From Nemophila menziesii (lineage: Eukaryota > Streptophyta > Magnoliopsida > Boraginales > Hydrophyllaceae), in assembly GCA_029959085.1 (NCBI GenBank), contig JARWIR010000027.1, forward strand, positions 3,038,001 through 3,102,000: 64,000 bases of DNA, read 5' to 3'. A program made the translations under genes and the position numbers. Shown one piece after another: positions 20,568 through 32,454 of this stretch (the stretch's first letter is position 1; the number at the start of each line of letters is the position of its first letter). Under the pieces are notes generated by a model. The model was not told where the DNA came from and made no database searches. It saw nothing but the letters and a program-made list of their open reading frames with translations.

Positions 20568-21999
20568 GATAAGAAAGTTCGTTCTCAGGGACTTAGTGTG
20601 TTATACGAATGAGCAATAATTACGAGTAGAAAGTAATTAATTAAAAGACAGAAAATAAAGATGATTGATTGAGAGACAATTAATCAAACTAATGAAAATA
20701 AAAGACGATAAAATAAATAAGAAGAAATATGAGATGAGAGATATAGGTTAGGTTTTGCTAGTATGCACTAATACTTCTAATTCTTTCTATCAAATTCTAG
20801 TTAATAAGGGAAATAATTATCTCTTAGATACTTAGTCAGGATTCTAAAATCCCATACACTAGACCTTGAGAGCGACTAGGGGGGCTACGGCACAATCACG
20901 AGGCAGCCTAAACATAGGGTTATCAAGCGCCACCAAGGCCCTAAGAAATTCAATTCCTATATGATGATAGTGGTTAAAACATACCCTAATGACTATCGAG
21001 TTAGAATCGGTGTTGTCAGGACCAATATCGGACACTAGACGTTATGTGGTGTTTCAATAATTAGACACCCCTTCCGGGTGACCATCTAACTACTATTAAG
21101 AAAGCCTAAAGTGATCAGGTTTAGGACAGGCAATAATTCAAAACACATAAACAAATATATGGGTAAGCAGCTAATATCAATTTAAAACATATAATTACCA
21201 AAGAAACTTAGATAGAAAGAAAATAGAATTCATAGATTATACATAATGCAAAAACAAAGCTATGGGAAAATTAGTTCATACCTGAAGGAAATAAACTAAA
21301 AGATTGATACAAAGAATTCATCTTGCTCTCTACAATAACTCTAATGATAAACCGTAAGAACTAATTGAATTATGTGAGGGAAGGATGATTTAAAAGTGAT
21401 ATAAGGGTGTATTTAAAGGTGTTTTAGAAGCCCTAATTCGTTTTCTTGGAGTAGAAGACAAGTTATGGACTCCTAGCCCAACTCAAATTCGTAACCCTAA
21501 AATATAAAAAAGGTAACAATCAGCCCCGTTTTTTTGGTCATAACAGCTTTAATTCTTATCCGTTTGATGCGTTTCAATCGTCGGAAACGATTGTCTCGGA
21601 AAGCTATTTAACTTTTCTCTTGATCATTCTTTCAAAATCCTCACTGATTTTGAGATATAAGCCCACTTGTGGTCGTGGGTGGTGGAATTCAGATTTATTT
21701 GGCAGCTTTATCTTTCCATATCCTAGCTTTTCCTTTCTTTTCTCCAATTTCCATGTATATCTTCTTTCCTTTATCTCTTAGAATTGACTTCGAATCTAAT
21801 TAAAATCCATATATATCTTTAAAGTTTCACACTAAATAATTAATTAAACCCAGTATGCTCTAAAAATAATAATTCATTAAATCAAGACAAGAAATAGGAA
21901 AGTGTAATAATACATGTGAAAATCGAGTATTTAGACTTCTAAAACACTAAAAATGATGTCTCTAACTAATATTAATTCATGACAAATGAGGAGACATCA
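20568..21999 (-). repeat. 3' LTR of element B, truncated
   Basis: Collinear with 28694-30127. The terminal 114 bp (equivalent to 28580-28693) are missing where it meets the copia fragment. Inverted repeat at its start: 21991-21999 / 21954-21962. The TATA-like motif of the 5' copy has become TTTAAATA here (21409-21420). Confidence 0.9.
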
Positions 22000-22016
22000 A
22001 GAACCCAACTCAAAGT
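22000..22016 (-). other. Polypurine tract of element B
   Basis: The minus strand reads TTTGAGTTGGGTTCT directly before TGATGTCTCC, the equivalent of C's PPT with one G changed to T. Confidence 0.6.
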
Positions 22017-23640
22017 TGTATCGTCCCGATACAGTAGAGATACAAACAAAGGAAAGTCTCTAAATACACACCTAGGTCATTTAAGCACAATGGGAAAGGA
22101 GATAGCAGAATATATAGAATAGACATAAAGCTACTACTCAGAAAATTTCATGTAATACTATTTACAAACTACATACCTGTATACTTCTCTTATTCACAAT
22201 CAACACAGTTTGAATTCAAGATTAGATTAGCTTCGCAATGTAAGAAGGATTGGAACTTTACTCAGTTCACCAAGGAGGCTATAGATTGTTCATCGAACTT
22301 CACTAGTATCCAAAGATGCACTTAACTACTCTCTATTGGCTCAATAACTTCTAGATTACATAGCAAAGAATCAAAAGGTCTTTTAAGGTTGTAATTTCGG
22401 CTTAGGGACGGTATGATAGTATATTTAGATAATTTTGAGTGAGCTTTTGGCTCTCTCCTCACTATCCATCAAACAATCGCCCTAGAGCTTGAATTACTCT
22501 CATGAAACGTTTCTCACTCAACCAAATGATTTTTCTTGATGCACAAAGTAACATCCCCATTAACCCGATTAAAGCATAAAGATGTACAAATAAAAATTCA
22601 TCTTTGCCAGTCCAAATATATATTCTTTTTAAATCACTTTTTTTCTCTTTTGTATTGCTATGGCTCTCTTTTTGATGTTGAGATATCACGCTATTTTTTT
22701 CATATATTTTTTTTTCTTTTCTTTTCATGCTTTTTAGATTTTTTCATTTACTATTACCCCGACAAATGTTTACAATATAAACATGTGAATCATCATCAAT
22801 ATAATAACAGAGTACAATTAATAAGCTCAAAAATCCCATCCCAATAACAATTCCATAATGGTGGACCCAACACCCCAAACTCAAGCTCTAAAACAACTGT
22901 CTATGAATCGTGATTCGAGTGCGGGTCATATGGAAAAGTCCTATAATCGAAAGGGATATAGCTTATAACGTGGTTAGATAAAAAGGCTTTAGAAAGGTTA
23001 GAAGGGGCTGAGAAGGATATAAAATATAATCAAAATAACATGGTGAGAAAGGTAAAAGGTTTCAAGTGGCTTCAATATGAAGAACTGCCTTAATCATTTT
23101 CTACACCATGAAATTTTGTTATTCTCTTACCTTTAGCACGTTCATCAAATGGGTTTGTCAACTAGCTTGGATCTCACGGCCTACAAACCACTCAAGGCTC
23201 CCTGAGATCGAACATACTTTCTATCGCATTGCTAACTAATCTTTTCTTTCCTATCAATGTGTGTTTTCCTGCAAATACTCAAAGCATACAAAATAAAATA
23301 ACTCTTAAACATACTACTTACTATAATCAACTCACTGAGCTTATGCTTTCAAGCTATTAAACACACTCTACATCTAATTCCCATGTATCAAAAATTTTAA
23401 TTTCTACCTAAATACAGAAAATGGAGATGAGAGACAATGAATCCCCACACCCCCAACTCAAAAATGAGCCGTGTTCCCCCCAACTCGAAAAAGACTCGAA
23501 AAAGAAATTAAAATTAGGATTAGCAGATAACGCATTTATAGAAATGGTAAGGAAGAAAGAGAACATACTCTTGAGGCTATTGCCTCGCATTATCGACATC
23601 CAAGATAGGATTTGCTTGATCCTTCTTTAATTTCTCAAGG
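22017..23640 (-). other. 3' non-coding region of element B
   Basis: No coding sequence. On the minus strand it contains GAGTTTGGGGT-like motifs (22869-22882, 23446-23460, 23480-23492), the conserved GAGTCTTTTTCGAG block (to 23519) and a GAGAGAGCCAAAAGCTCAC block (22440-22462) shared with element C. The segment 22970-23320 is also clearly similar to 63690-64000 of element E. Confidence 0.6.
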
Positions 23641-23657
23641 AGTGTCATGATGTGCAC

Positions 23658-24744
23658 TTATTTAGATTTGATTTGTGCCACATCTTCGGCTAAGGAAGTT
23701 TGAGCTTCTTCGTTTTTGTTTAAACGCTCCTCCATCTTCTCTTGCCAACTTCGCTCATTTTCTTCTTTTGAGACTTGCGTAAAACCTGCTCCTGTCAAGA
23801 CTTTCATGATCCAAGCATTATCAATATTACTCTTTTTAAACTCCAAATTCTGTTTACATTTGCTTTTCGCACAAGACACGTGATCAAAGTAGGATATTTT
23901 ACCTTATAAATCGTTTTAGGAGAGACCGGAAATCGCATCACCTCCTCAAAGATCAACTGTGCCACATCCACTTCTTCACCTCTCAAAATACAATTAAAAA
24001 ATAGAGCGTTCTTTTTACTTATGTCCCAAATTCGTGTGTTTCCAAATGCGTTAGGGAAAGGTGGCAAACTTTACGATGAAGTTTAGCATCCGGATGAAGA
24101 TATTTGTAAGGCCAAGGTGCCTTCAATTCTCCCATATGTGATATCACTTTCTCCTTGTCTAAAATATGTTCAAAAAGTAAATTCCAATCAAAGATTCTTT
24201 TTCTATCCACGGCTTCTCTATACTTGTATGGTCCAATCAATTTCTTAAACTGGAAATGGTTTCTAATCTCTTCAACTATGAAAGGAACTAACTTCCCTTT
24301 ATCTGGAACACAACCTTCACTATCTCGGCTAAAGAGGACTAAATAGAAATCTAAAACTAACTCATGACATAATTCAGAACTTCTTACCATGAATGTAGAC
24401 CAACCCAATCTTTCACCAAGCTCCAAGAATATCTTGTACTCTCCTTTACCAACTTCTTCATCGAATACTTTCTCATAAGCAAAAGGTAGTTCCTTTAAGA
24501 TTTCTCTTTATCTCCGGGTGTAGGACCTTTGAATGGGAGAGATTGTGTTGGTTTCTTCACAAAAAGGTTAACCCTTTTTGCCCATATAATTAAACGAAGC
24601 TAGCTCACCTCTCTTTACATAAACTATTTTACCCTTTGTGTTGGAACTAGAACTTTTCTTACTTGATTTCTTCTCAATAGAACCCAATACCTTGATTTTC
24701 TTCATCTCCCTCTTAGTAGATAATGTTTCTGTTCTTTTAGTCAT
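23658..24744 (-). pseudogene. ORF2 of element B (decayed homologue of C's env-position ORF)
   Basis: Starts at 24744 with MTKRTETLSTKREM, alignable with C's MTNRTASMCNYRRN. Open pieces, separated by frameshifts, then show the same domain: LGERLGWSTFMVRSSELCHE, KGKLVPFIVEEIRNHFQFK, AVDRKRIFDWNLLFEHIL, NALFFNCILRGEEVDVAQLI, and a C-terminal coiled-coil-like tail (ERSWQEKMEERLNKNEEA). At least three frame breaks are needed to link them. No signal peptide or membrane segment is seen. Confidence 0.75.
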
Positions 24745-25179
24745 ATCAATTAACTTCCAACTCAAAGCTTTAACCACTCTTGAAAATTGAAACTCTTGAT
24801 TATTGGTTGACCAAGCTTTTTTTGGGTTAGGAAAGGTGTTTTGATGATGAATCTCTATCTGGGTAAGATGAATTCTTGATGAATTGGTATGGATCTAAGA
24901 AATTGTAGGATGAGTTTTTGAAATTTAGGCTTTTGATTCTTCAATTCAATGTGTTTTGGTAAGATATAGGTGGTTGATTCTTCTTTGTAAGGATATGGAG
25001 AGAATATTTGATGTGTTTTTATGGTGATTGGGTAGAGTTTTGATGTTTGGGGAAGGTCAGATGAAACTTTAATGGAGTTGGGAGAGGTTTGGAGAACAAA
25101 GAGAGGCTTAAGGATTGTAAAATTCGTACTAGACTAACCTTCCTCTTCTTTATAACCTAAAAACGCAACTTTTTTCTCT

Positions 25180-25420
25180 CTTCAGCGGCGCTGACCGAGT
25201 ACGCGGTGAGCTGCTCTTTTGAAAAGTCATCCTCGGCAAAAAAACACGAACCGTATACACGAGGGCTCGGGGTTTGGTCTGGCCGGCTTACCGGTGGAAT
25301 GGACCAGCATACCGCTGCGGTCAGCTTCCGAAATTCGACCTTCGGCCATGAACACGAGACACGCACACTAGAGCTCGCGTTTTGACCCGCCGGCTTACCG
25401 GTGGTCAAATCTGAATATGC
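25180..25420 (-). repeat. GC-rich tandem repeats, element B (~107-bp unit)
   Basis: Two copies. GCCGGCTTACCGGTGG recurs at 25282 and 25389 (107 bp apart), each preceded by an ACACGA...CTCG segment. The cores are near-palindromes (CCGGCTTACCGG; CATACCGCTGCGG). Same position as in C: between the pol tail and ORF2. Confidence 0.75.
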
Positions 25421-25623
25421 CCAAAACATTCTTTTTTTCCTCCCAAACTCGATTTCTTTAATACCTGAACATCAAAAACACTAATACCTTTCTCAAATAT
25501 GCAATATCAACTAAAAACAATTAAACTGACAAAATTTAAAACATAAAAATATAAAAAATTTCGGGTTGCCTCCCGTACAACACTTTTATTTAACGTCTTT
25601 TAAAGTTAGACGTGTTACCTCTA

Positions 25624-26335
25624 TCAAGATTTGCTAATATAGCCTGCCCAACAACAAGCAAGGCTATGAAAGTCAACTAATCTCCCCTTTATACCCTTCT
25701 TGGGTCTGATCTCTATCACCTTGGCTGAAACAACTTTAGTGACGATGAATGGTCCCATCCACGAGTCTTTATTACTTCGTGGCCTATTCTCTGGTTTGAG
25801 GGCTTTCCATAAAACTTCATGGCCAACCCCAAACTCAATGTTTAGCTCAGTATCCACAGGGTTTTCATGGATCTTCTCTTTAGAGACTTTGTGATGCGAA
25901 AGGCTGTGGATGATAGGAACGGTGGGATCTGACTACCTTGGTTTCTTACCCAAGACATAGAATGTCTCGGATACGTTCTTAGCATGAAGGGTAATGGTCC
26001 CTTCTTGTAAGTTGATTATGCTCTGAGTTGTGGCCATGAAAGGCCTTCCAAGTATGATTGGAACCTGCTTATTTGCATCAAAATCAAGTATAACAAAGTC
26101 AGTAGGGATGGTGATATTACCTGATCAGAGAAGAACGTCCCCCACTGTTCCTATGTCTTGGTAACTGAGTTGTCAGCAAACTGCAACTTCACTACAACTT
26201 TCTCTAATTTCTGAAGTCCAAGTATCTCGAATACGGACTTTGGCATAAGATTCACACCTGAACCCACATCCGTACATAGTTTTCGTCTTGAGCATACCAT
26301 TTATTTGAATAGGAAGGTTGAGACTTCCAGGATCT
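25624..26335 (-). pseudogene. Protease joined to integrase C-terminal module, element B
   Basis: After LPLKLKDPGSLNLPIQI comes the protease active site DVGSG (about 26266-26252) followed by VNLMPKSVFEILGL in a shifted frame, then GRPFMATTQSIINLQEGTITL near 26050-25990. About 150 nt later the frame reads EFGVGHEVLWKALK and SWMGPFIVTKVVSAKVIEI, which aligns with the C-terminal end of element C's integrase ([11 protein letters not shown]...[10 protein letters not shown]). In C these two blocks are about 3 kb apart. RT, RNase H and the integrase HHCC and DDE domains are therefore absent. Several stops and shifts make this copy a pseudogene. Confidence 0.8.
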
Positions 26336-27270
26336 TTGAGCTTCAATGGTAACTCTTTTTCTATTCTTCTTGAGACTCTCACGGTCTCTCTCTTGGCTTC
26401 TACACTCGCTTCTTTTTCAGGAATAACTTGCATAAAAATTTGTTGCGGTGTAAGCCCTTTCTTCGCAATCTCAAGCATCTGGGCGCTGATATTTTGAGGA
26501 GTGTACGCCTCTACAAATGTCTTGAGTTCAATGTCACCCTTCGGATTTGTATCAGGAATGATTTGAAACACTGTTTGAATAACTGGTTGCGATTCCACCT
26601 TCTCTTCTTCTTTCTTTTCTTGCACAGCAGTTGCAACTTCAACTCTTGGTTCTTTTGAGGACTCTTCCTCTTTCTCTTTAGCTCGCTCAGCTTGTAATTC
26701 CATAACCGATGTAATCTCTTCTTTCGTATCTTTCAGAAGCTGTATAAGGTCGGATTTTTTTGAATCTTCTTCCACGTCATCCTGAGAACAGTTAGATTCC
26801 ACATGGCTATACTTGGTTGGTTCTTCTTCGATACTTGGAACTTCCACAGCACTTTCGGCGGCATGCGATACTTCCTTTTTCTCTTCAATCTCAAGGCAAA
26901 TAGCCTTACAAGCTTCGAACCCAACATTGGCATCACCTCCTTAGATAACCTTCAATTCTTTTTGTTCCATAATATTTGTTAGAACTCCATTAATTTTTTC
27001 TACTTGCGTACCTAAAATCTGAATTGAAGCTTCTTGTTCTCGTAACTTCTCATTCTGCGAATGCATATAAGTGGTCATAAGATCCATAAAATTCTTCAAT
27101 TGTTCACCCACAGCTCCTTCTTGAGGATATTGTGGTAAAGCCTTCTGTGCTAAAGTATCGGGATATGCATCATTAACAAATTGTTGTGGAGGAGCAGGTC
27201 GATTATAATTCTGATTTTGATATTGACCTCTTGGTTGGAAAGAGTTATTTTGGGGATGAGGTTGTTAATG
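26336..27270 (-). pseudogene. gag-protease linker of element B
   Basis: A charged region rich in Glu and Lys (for example QAERAKEKEEESSKEPRVEV), open from 26847 to 26173, with a stop and a shift further upstream where a Gln-rich, coiled-coil-like region begins. It has a distant counterpart in element E (60258-60890). No enzymatic motif. Confidence 0.6.
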
Positions 27271-28440
27271 ACCAGGATTAGCAGCCCCCTGTGGATTTGA
27301 ATATTGCATACCCAGATTGATTTATGTTACCAAATTGATAATTTCCTTGTTTGGATATGAAATAAACAGATGCTGGATTTCCTTCGAACTCTTCCCATGT
27401 ATGATTTGTAACCCAACACTGTTGACAACCTTGTGCTTCTTGCACTACATTTGTTGCGGCTAAATTTCTTTGCATCTCAAGCTTAAGTTCTTTGATTTGA
27501 TTTTATAATGCGGATAATTGAGCTGAGTTTGCAGTTTCTGCATCTAATCGAAGCGTACCTTTGGCGTTTGTAATAGGAGCTCGCGAAGATGGCCAACTCC
27601 TTTCTGTTTCGATAATATTTTCTAAACCTTTAGCGGCTTCTGCAGGATCCATGGACACGAAATTTCCCTTTCCAAGATTATCTACCTTCAATCAACTTTC
27701 TCTATTGATACCTTGATAAAATATAGCTAATTGTAGAGATGGGGTGTAACCATGGAGTGGACATCTAGCTAACTTCTGTTGAAACCTTGTCCATGCTTCT
27801 CCTACTTCTTCTCCATTCTCTTGACAAAAATTTGCAAGCTCGATTTGGTCTTTGAGTCTTATACTCTTTGGATAAAAACGATTAAAGAATGTGGCTTGAA
27901 GTTCTGCCATGTATTAATAGTACTTGGTGGTTTCCTATCTTGCCACTCACCAGCTTTACCGGTCAGAAAGAACGAAAACATGTGACAATACAGTTGCTCG
28001 CGTGTAATGCCTGGAGTAACATAGGCATCACAAATCTGCATGAACTTCTGAATCACTCTTACCGGATCTTGAATTGTTGTACCACTGTAGAGTCCAAAAC
28101 TTTGAAATTGACTGAGCATGCACGGATCGGGCCTAAATTTAATATTCTGAATCAATGGAGGACGGTAACCTAATGGTTGAACATGAAAAGGTACTCCCAA
28201 GCCTTGGAGGTCTTGCTCAACTCTGTTCTGATTATTATTGTTGTTGACTCCATTACCTCCTACTGGTGGTGGTATTTGTCGTAACGGACCAAGTACTCTC
28301 GGATCTACTGGGTCTTGTACTTCTGCCATAGCTTTTCTTAAAGCTCTTTCTTCTCGGATACGTCTGTTATAACCTGTGAAGCTCCTCTCGGGCTCCGGTA
28401 AAGGAGGCCAAAGATTAAACACTGTTGAAACCTGAAAGAG
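27271..28440 (-). pseudogene. gag: gag of element B
   Basis: N-terminal region RRIREERALRKAMAEV is alignable with C's RRREQEALEVEEL. The capsid core follows: KFRPDPCMLSQFQSFGLYSG, VIQKFMQICDAYVTPGITRE, LTGKAGEWQD, then after a frameshift near 27880 FFNRFYPKSIRLKDQIEL and GEAWTRFQQKLARCPLHGY, with an in-frame stop near 27690. The zinc knuckle is degenerate: C-x2-C-x4-H-x4-F, the last Cys replaced by Phe (CQQCWVTNHTWEEF). The start codon seen in element C is not preserved. Confidence 0.82.
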
Positions 28441-28556
28441 GCTAAAGCAAACCAAAAGCGTAAATCTGGAAAAATAAAAATAAAAAATGAAAAATAAAAA
28501 TTAACTAAAAACTACTACTCGAAATAGATAACCCACACGCTAACGAGACACAAGTC

Positions 28557-28573
28557 CCCCGGTAGCGGCACCA
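28557..28573 (-). other. Primer binding site, element B (tRNA-Asp, diverged)
   Basis: The minus strand reads TGGTGCCGCTACCGGGG, 6 nt from the LTR end. Two differences from the A, C and F sites. Confidence 0.75.
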
Positions 28574-28579
28574 AAAACT

Positions 28580-30127
28580 TGGTGTTGCCTATGGTGTGAT
28601 AAAATAATATAATAAAAGATAGATAAACGATGCACATATCACCCTAGATAAGCATAGTACTGCAAGTATTACTGGAAGTATGCAAGTTTTAATGATAAGA
28701 AAGTTTGTTATCAAGGACTTAGTGTGTTATACGAATGATCAATAATTACGAGTAGAAAGTAATTATTTAAAAGGCAGAAAATAAAGATGATTGATTGAGA
28801 GACAATTAATTAAATTAATGAAAATAAAATACAATAAAATAAATAAGAAGAAATAGAGATGAGAGATATAGTTTAGGTTTTGCTAGTATGCACTAATCCT
28901 TCTAATTCTTTCTATCAAATTCTAGTTAATAAGGGAGATAATTAGCTCTTAGATACTTAGTCAGGATTCTAAATTCCCATACCCTAGACCTTGAGAGCGA
29001 ATAGGGGGTCTACGACACAACCACGAGGCAGCCTAAACTTAGGGTTATCAAGCGCCACCAAGGCCCTAAGCAATTTAATTCTTATATGGTGATAGTGGTT
29101 AAAACATACCCTAATGACAATCTAGTTAGAATCGGTGCTGTCAGGACCAATATCGGACACTAGACGTTATGTCGTGTTTCAATAATTAGACATCTCTTCC
29201 GGGTGACTATCTAACTACTACTAATAAAGCCTAAAGTGATCAGGTTTAGTACATGCAATAATTCAAAACACATAAACAAATATATGGGTAAGCAGCTACT
29301 ATCAATTTAAAACATATAATTTCCAAAGAAACTTAGATAGAAAGAAAATAGAATTCATAGATTATACATAATGCAAAACCCAAGTTATGGAAAAATTAGT
29401 TCATACCTGAAGGAAACAAACTAAAAGATTGATACAAAGAATTCATCTTGCTCTCTACAATAACTCTAATGATAAAACATAAGAACTAATTTAGTTATGT
29501 GAGGCAATGATGATTTACAAGTTATATAAGGGTGTATTTATAGGTTTTTTAGAAGACCTAATTCGTTTTCTTGGAGTAGAAGACAAGTAATGGAATTCTA
29601 GCCCAACTCAAATTCGTAACCCTAAAATATAGAAAAGGTAGCAATTAGCCCCGTTTTTGTTTTGGTCATAAGAGCTTCAATTCATATCCGTTTGATGCGT
29701 TCCAATAGTCGAAAACGATCATCTCGAAAAGCTCTTTAACTTTTATCTTGATCATTATTTCAAATTCCTCACCGATTTTGAGATATAAGCCCATTTGTGG
29801 TCGTAGGTGCTGGAATTCAGGTTTATTTGTCAGCTTTATCTTTCCATATCCTAGTTTTTCCTTTCTTTTCTCCAATTTCCATGTATATCTTATTTCCTTT
29901 ATCTCTTACAATTGACTTGACATCTAATTAAAATCCATATATATCTTTAAAGCTTCACACTAAATAATTAATTAAACCCAATATGCTCTAAAAATAATAA
30001 TTCATTAAATCAAGAAAAGAAATAGGAATGTGCAATAATACATGTGAAAATCGAGTATTTAGACTTCTAAAACACTAAAAATGATGTCTCTAACTAATAT
30101 TAATTCATGACAAATGAGGAGACATCA
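28580..30127 (-). repeat. 5' LTR of element B (1548 bp)
   Basis: TGATGTCTCC...GGCAACACCA on the minus strand. Start inverted repeat at 30119-30127 / 30082-30090; TATA-like CCTATAAATACA at 29544-29533. Its right edge abuts gag of element D. Confidence 0.92.
29533..29544 (-). promoter_or_regulatory. TATA-like box in 5' LTR of B
   Basis: CCTATAAATACA, identical to the motif in the A and F LTRs. Confidence 0.6.
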
Positions 30128-30900
30128 AGCTTCCATAGGACCCATGGGCATAAAACCTCCTCCTCCAATATTATCTACCCTCAATCTTCCTTCGACATTA
30201 ATACCTTGATTGAACACTTCTATTTGTAATGCTGGGGTGTAACCATGAAGTGGACATCTAGAGAATTTATGTTGGAACCTTGTACATGCTTCTCCGACAC
30301 TCTCTTCATTCTCTTAGCGGAAACTTACAAGTACCATTTGATCCTTCATTCTCATACTTTACAGATAATAGAAATCAAAGAACTTGACTTGTAACTCGTC
30401 CCATGATGTAATCAAATCTGATGGTTCACAATCCAACTATTCACTAGCACTTCCGGTCAAGAAAAACAAGAAATGAAGTCGTACAGCTGCTCGCGTATAA
30501 TGCCCTGGGTAATGTAGGCATCACCAATCTACATAAAAATCTGAGTCGACCTTACCAGATGTTTATGTGCTACACCACTGTAATGTCCAAAGCTTAAAAA
30601 ATCAGCATACCCGGATCGGGCCTGAATCTCACGGCTTGGATCACTTAAGAGAGAATCCTCGTTGGTTGTACTTGAAAAGGTGAACTCCTTCCATGTGGTG
30701 CTCCTTGTGTTGGTACCTTGGGGAATGTATTTTTGATTGTTGTTCACCCGAAATTATACGTTTATACGAATTCAACCATCGCTTATATCTTCTTTTGCTC
30801 TCTTGCTCGCTTTTTCTGAGCTCAAAATAGATTCTCGAGATCCTTGAGCATACACCAATCGTAGAAAGAAACCTAAAAAGAGATAAAAACAAAAACAAGC
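30128..30900 (-). pseudogene. gag: gag remnant of element D
   Basis: Strongly decayed but alignable with B's gag. The minus strand shows FRPDP-like, GHYSGVAHKHLVR, RSTQIFM and a segment homologous to B's region before its knuckle. Stops and frame changes are frequent. The N-terminal part includes a basic YKRWLNSYKRI segment. Confidence 0.65.
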
Positions 30901-30960
30901 ATAAAATTAAAGCTATAAAAACTACTACACTAAACTAAACACAATAACTACCTAGAAAAT

Positions 30961-30978
30961 CCCCGGAAGCAGCGCGGA
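30961..30978 (-). other. Degenerate primer binding site, element D
   Basis: The minus strand reads TCCGCGCTGCTTCCGGGG, recognisable as the tRNA-Asp site by position (5 nt from the LTR) but with several changes, including the first three bases. Confidence 0.55.
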
Positions 30979-30983
30979 GAACC

Positions 30984-32454
30984 TGGTGGTGGCAAAGGTT
31001 TTATGAAATAATGGTAATAAAAGATAAAATAACACACACCCTATACTATCATGAGAAACTCGAAATAAGTGCACATATCATTTGTAAGTTATAGTTAATA
31101 AGTATGATTCACTCTCATGATTTATCGGTTAGCTTAGACTCGTGATTAGATAAGAAAGCGTAGTCGAGATAAATTGTTACAACTAAAAAACAGAAAGATA
31201 AAGATAATAGGTAAGAAATCAAATAGTAATTAAACTACTAATGCAAATAAATAAAATAAGAGAACGGAGATGAGAACATAGTTTAGGTTCGCTAGTTTGC
31301 ACCTCTCCTTCTAAATCAGTATTCTAATTTTAAGGGTGATTTTAGCTTTAAGAAAGTATTAATAGTCAGGATTCTATAATCCTCCTAACTCCCGTTAGGG
31401 TAGACTTAGGAAGCAACCTCAACACTACCAAGGGATTTCGGTAACGGGACCCTGAGCAACGGTCGGTGGTTAAGTTAAACCTGAATGAATATCTAGTTAG
31501 GCAAGCCTGTCAGGATCACAACCACACACTAGACGATTATTCGACAATTGAATCCCCCGTCAAGACGATAATCCAACTACTAATGGAGTAACCTTATACT
31601 CATGTACTAAGAAGGACTACAACCATTAAATCAAAGCACATAATACATGTATGTAAATAAGAAACTCAAGAAATTAACTATTACTTTCCAAAATAAAATA
31701 AAATAGATATTAATATAATTCAAGGACTATACATAATGCAAACCCAAGCTATGGGAAAGTTAGTTCATACAAAAAGAAATAAAACTAAATATAAAGTACA
31801 TACTGCCAACTCTCTTCTCTAGATAATAAAACTTGATACTAAGTATGTAAATACTAGAAAGGACATGTTTACAAAGGTAAGTAGCCATATATATAGGTGT
31901 TAGGTCAAAATATAGAGTGTATCCTAAGTTATACAGTCCAACTTCAACTCTAACTTGCTTTTAATTGTAGGACAAGATAACCTTTGGAGTTTGTAAATTT
32001 CATAACTTCTTGTTACAGCTTGGAATCTAGTGATCTTTATATCGAAACGGCCGCAATTCAAATAACTTTCTGAATATTGAATTTCTCCTCCAAATTCCTT
32101 GTCGATTTTGCGCAACATTAAGAATACTACACGTCTTTACCTCTAGACAACAACTTTTGGCAGCTTTTCCACTTTCCTAAAACCATTTTTTCCTTTTAAC
32201 TCTTGATTTCGCCTTGGATTTTCTTTCCTTAACTCATTAACATTGATATGGAATCTAATATATTCATTATACCCGAGATCTTCACATTTAGCACACACAT
32301 TACACTAAAAACGCTCAAAAAGTAATAATATGCCAAATCAAGACATGAATTAAGAAACTAAAGATTAATAAGGAAAAATACCTCAACTAAGAACATAACA
32401 CACCTAAAATGATGTCTCATGAATAGATTAATTCATCACAAATATGGAGACACC
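30984..32454 (-). repeat. LTR of element D (1471 bp)
   Basis: Begins TGGTGTCTCC at 32454 (TGATGTCTCC elsewhere) and ends CACCACCA. The second arm of the start inverted repeat is intact (32410-32418). Internal sequence is similar in layout to the other LTRs (CCTGACAGGC and GTCTAGTGTGTGG blocks) but diverged. Confidence 0.82.

Larger units (their letters stand above)
20568..30127 (-). mobile_element. Athila-related LTR element B, RT/integrase-less (9.6 kb)
   Basis: Minus-strand order: 5' LTR (30127-28580), primer site, gag, linker, protease, GPY/F tail, GC-rich repeats, decayed ORF2, 3' non-coding region, PPT, 3' LTR (21999-20568, missing about 114 bp of its end). No RT, RNase H or integrase core is present: the protease is followed after about 150 nt by the integrase C-terminal module. 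The LTRs differ by roughly 6 % in the first 200 bp I compared, so B is older than C. It is inserted in the gag of element D, whose remaining gag/pol is absent on B's other side. Confidence 0.85.
30128..32454 (-). mobile_element. Athila-related element D, 5' LTR and part of gag only
   Basis: LTR (32454-30984), decayed primer site and about 750 bp of gag, cut by element B at 30127. The remainder of D is not found on B's left side, so it was probably lost together with the end of B's 3' LTR. D's right edge abuts LINE fragment K. Confidence 0.8.

Noticed and set aside
25157..25429. 90-codon minus-strand frame in element B's repeats
   Set aside because: Same cause as in C: composition and tandem repeats, with no start context or homology.
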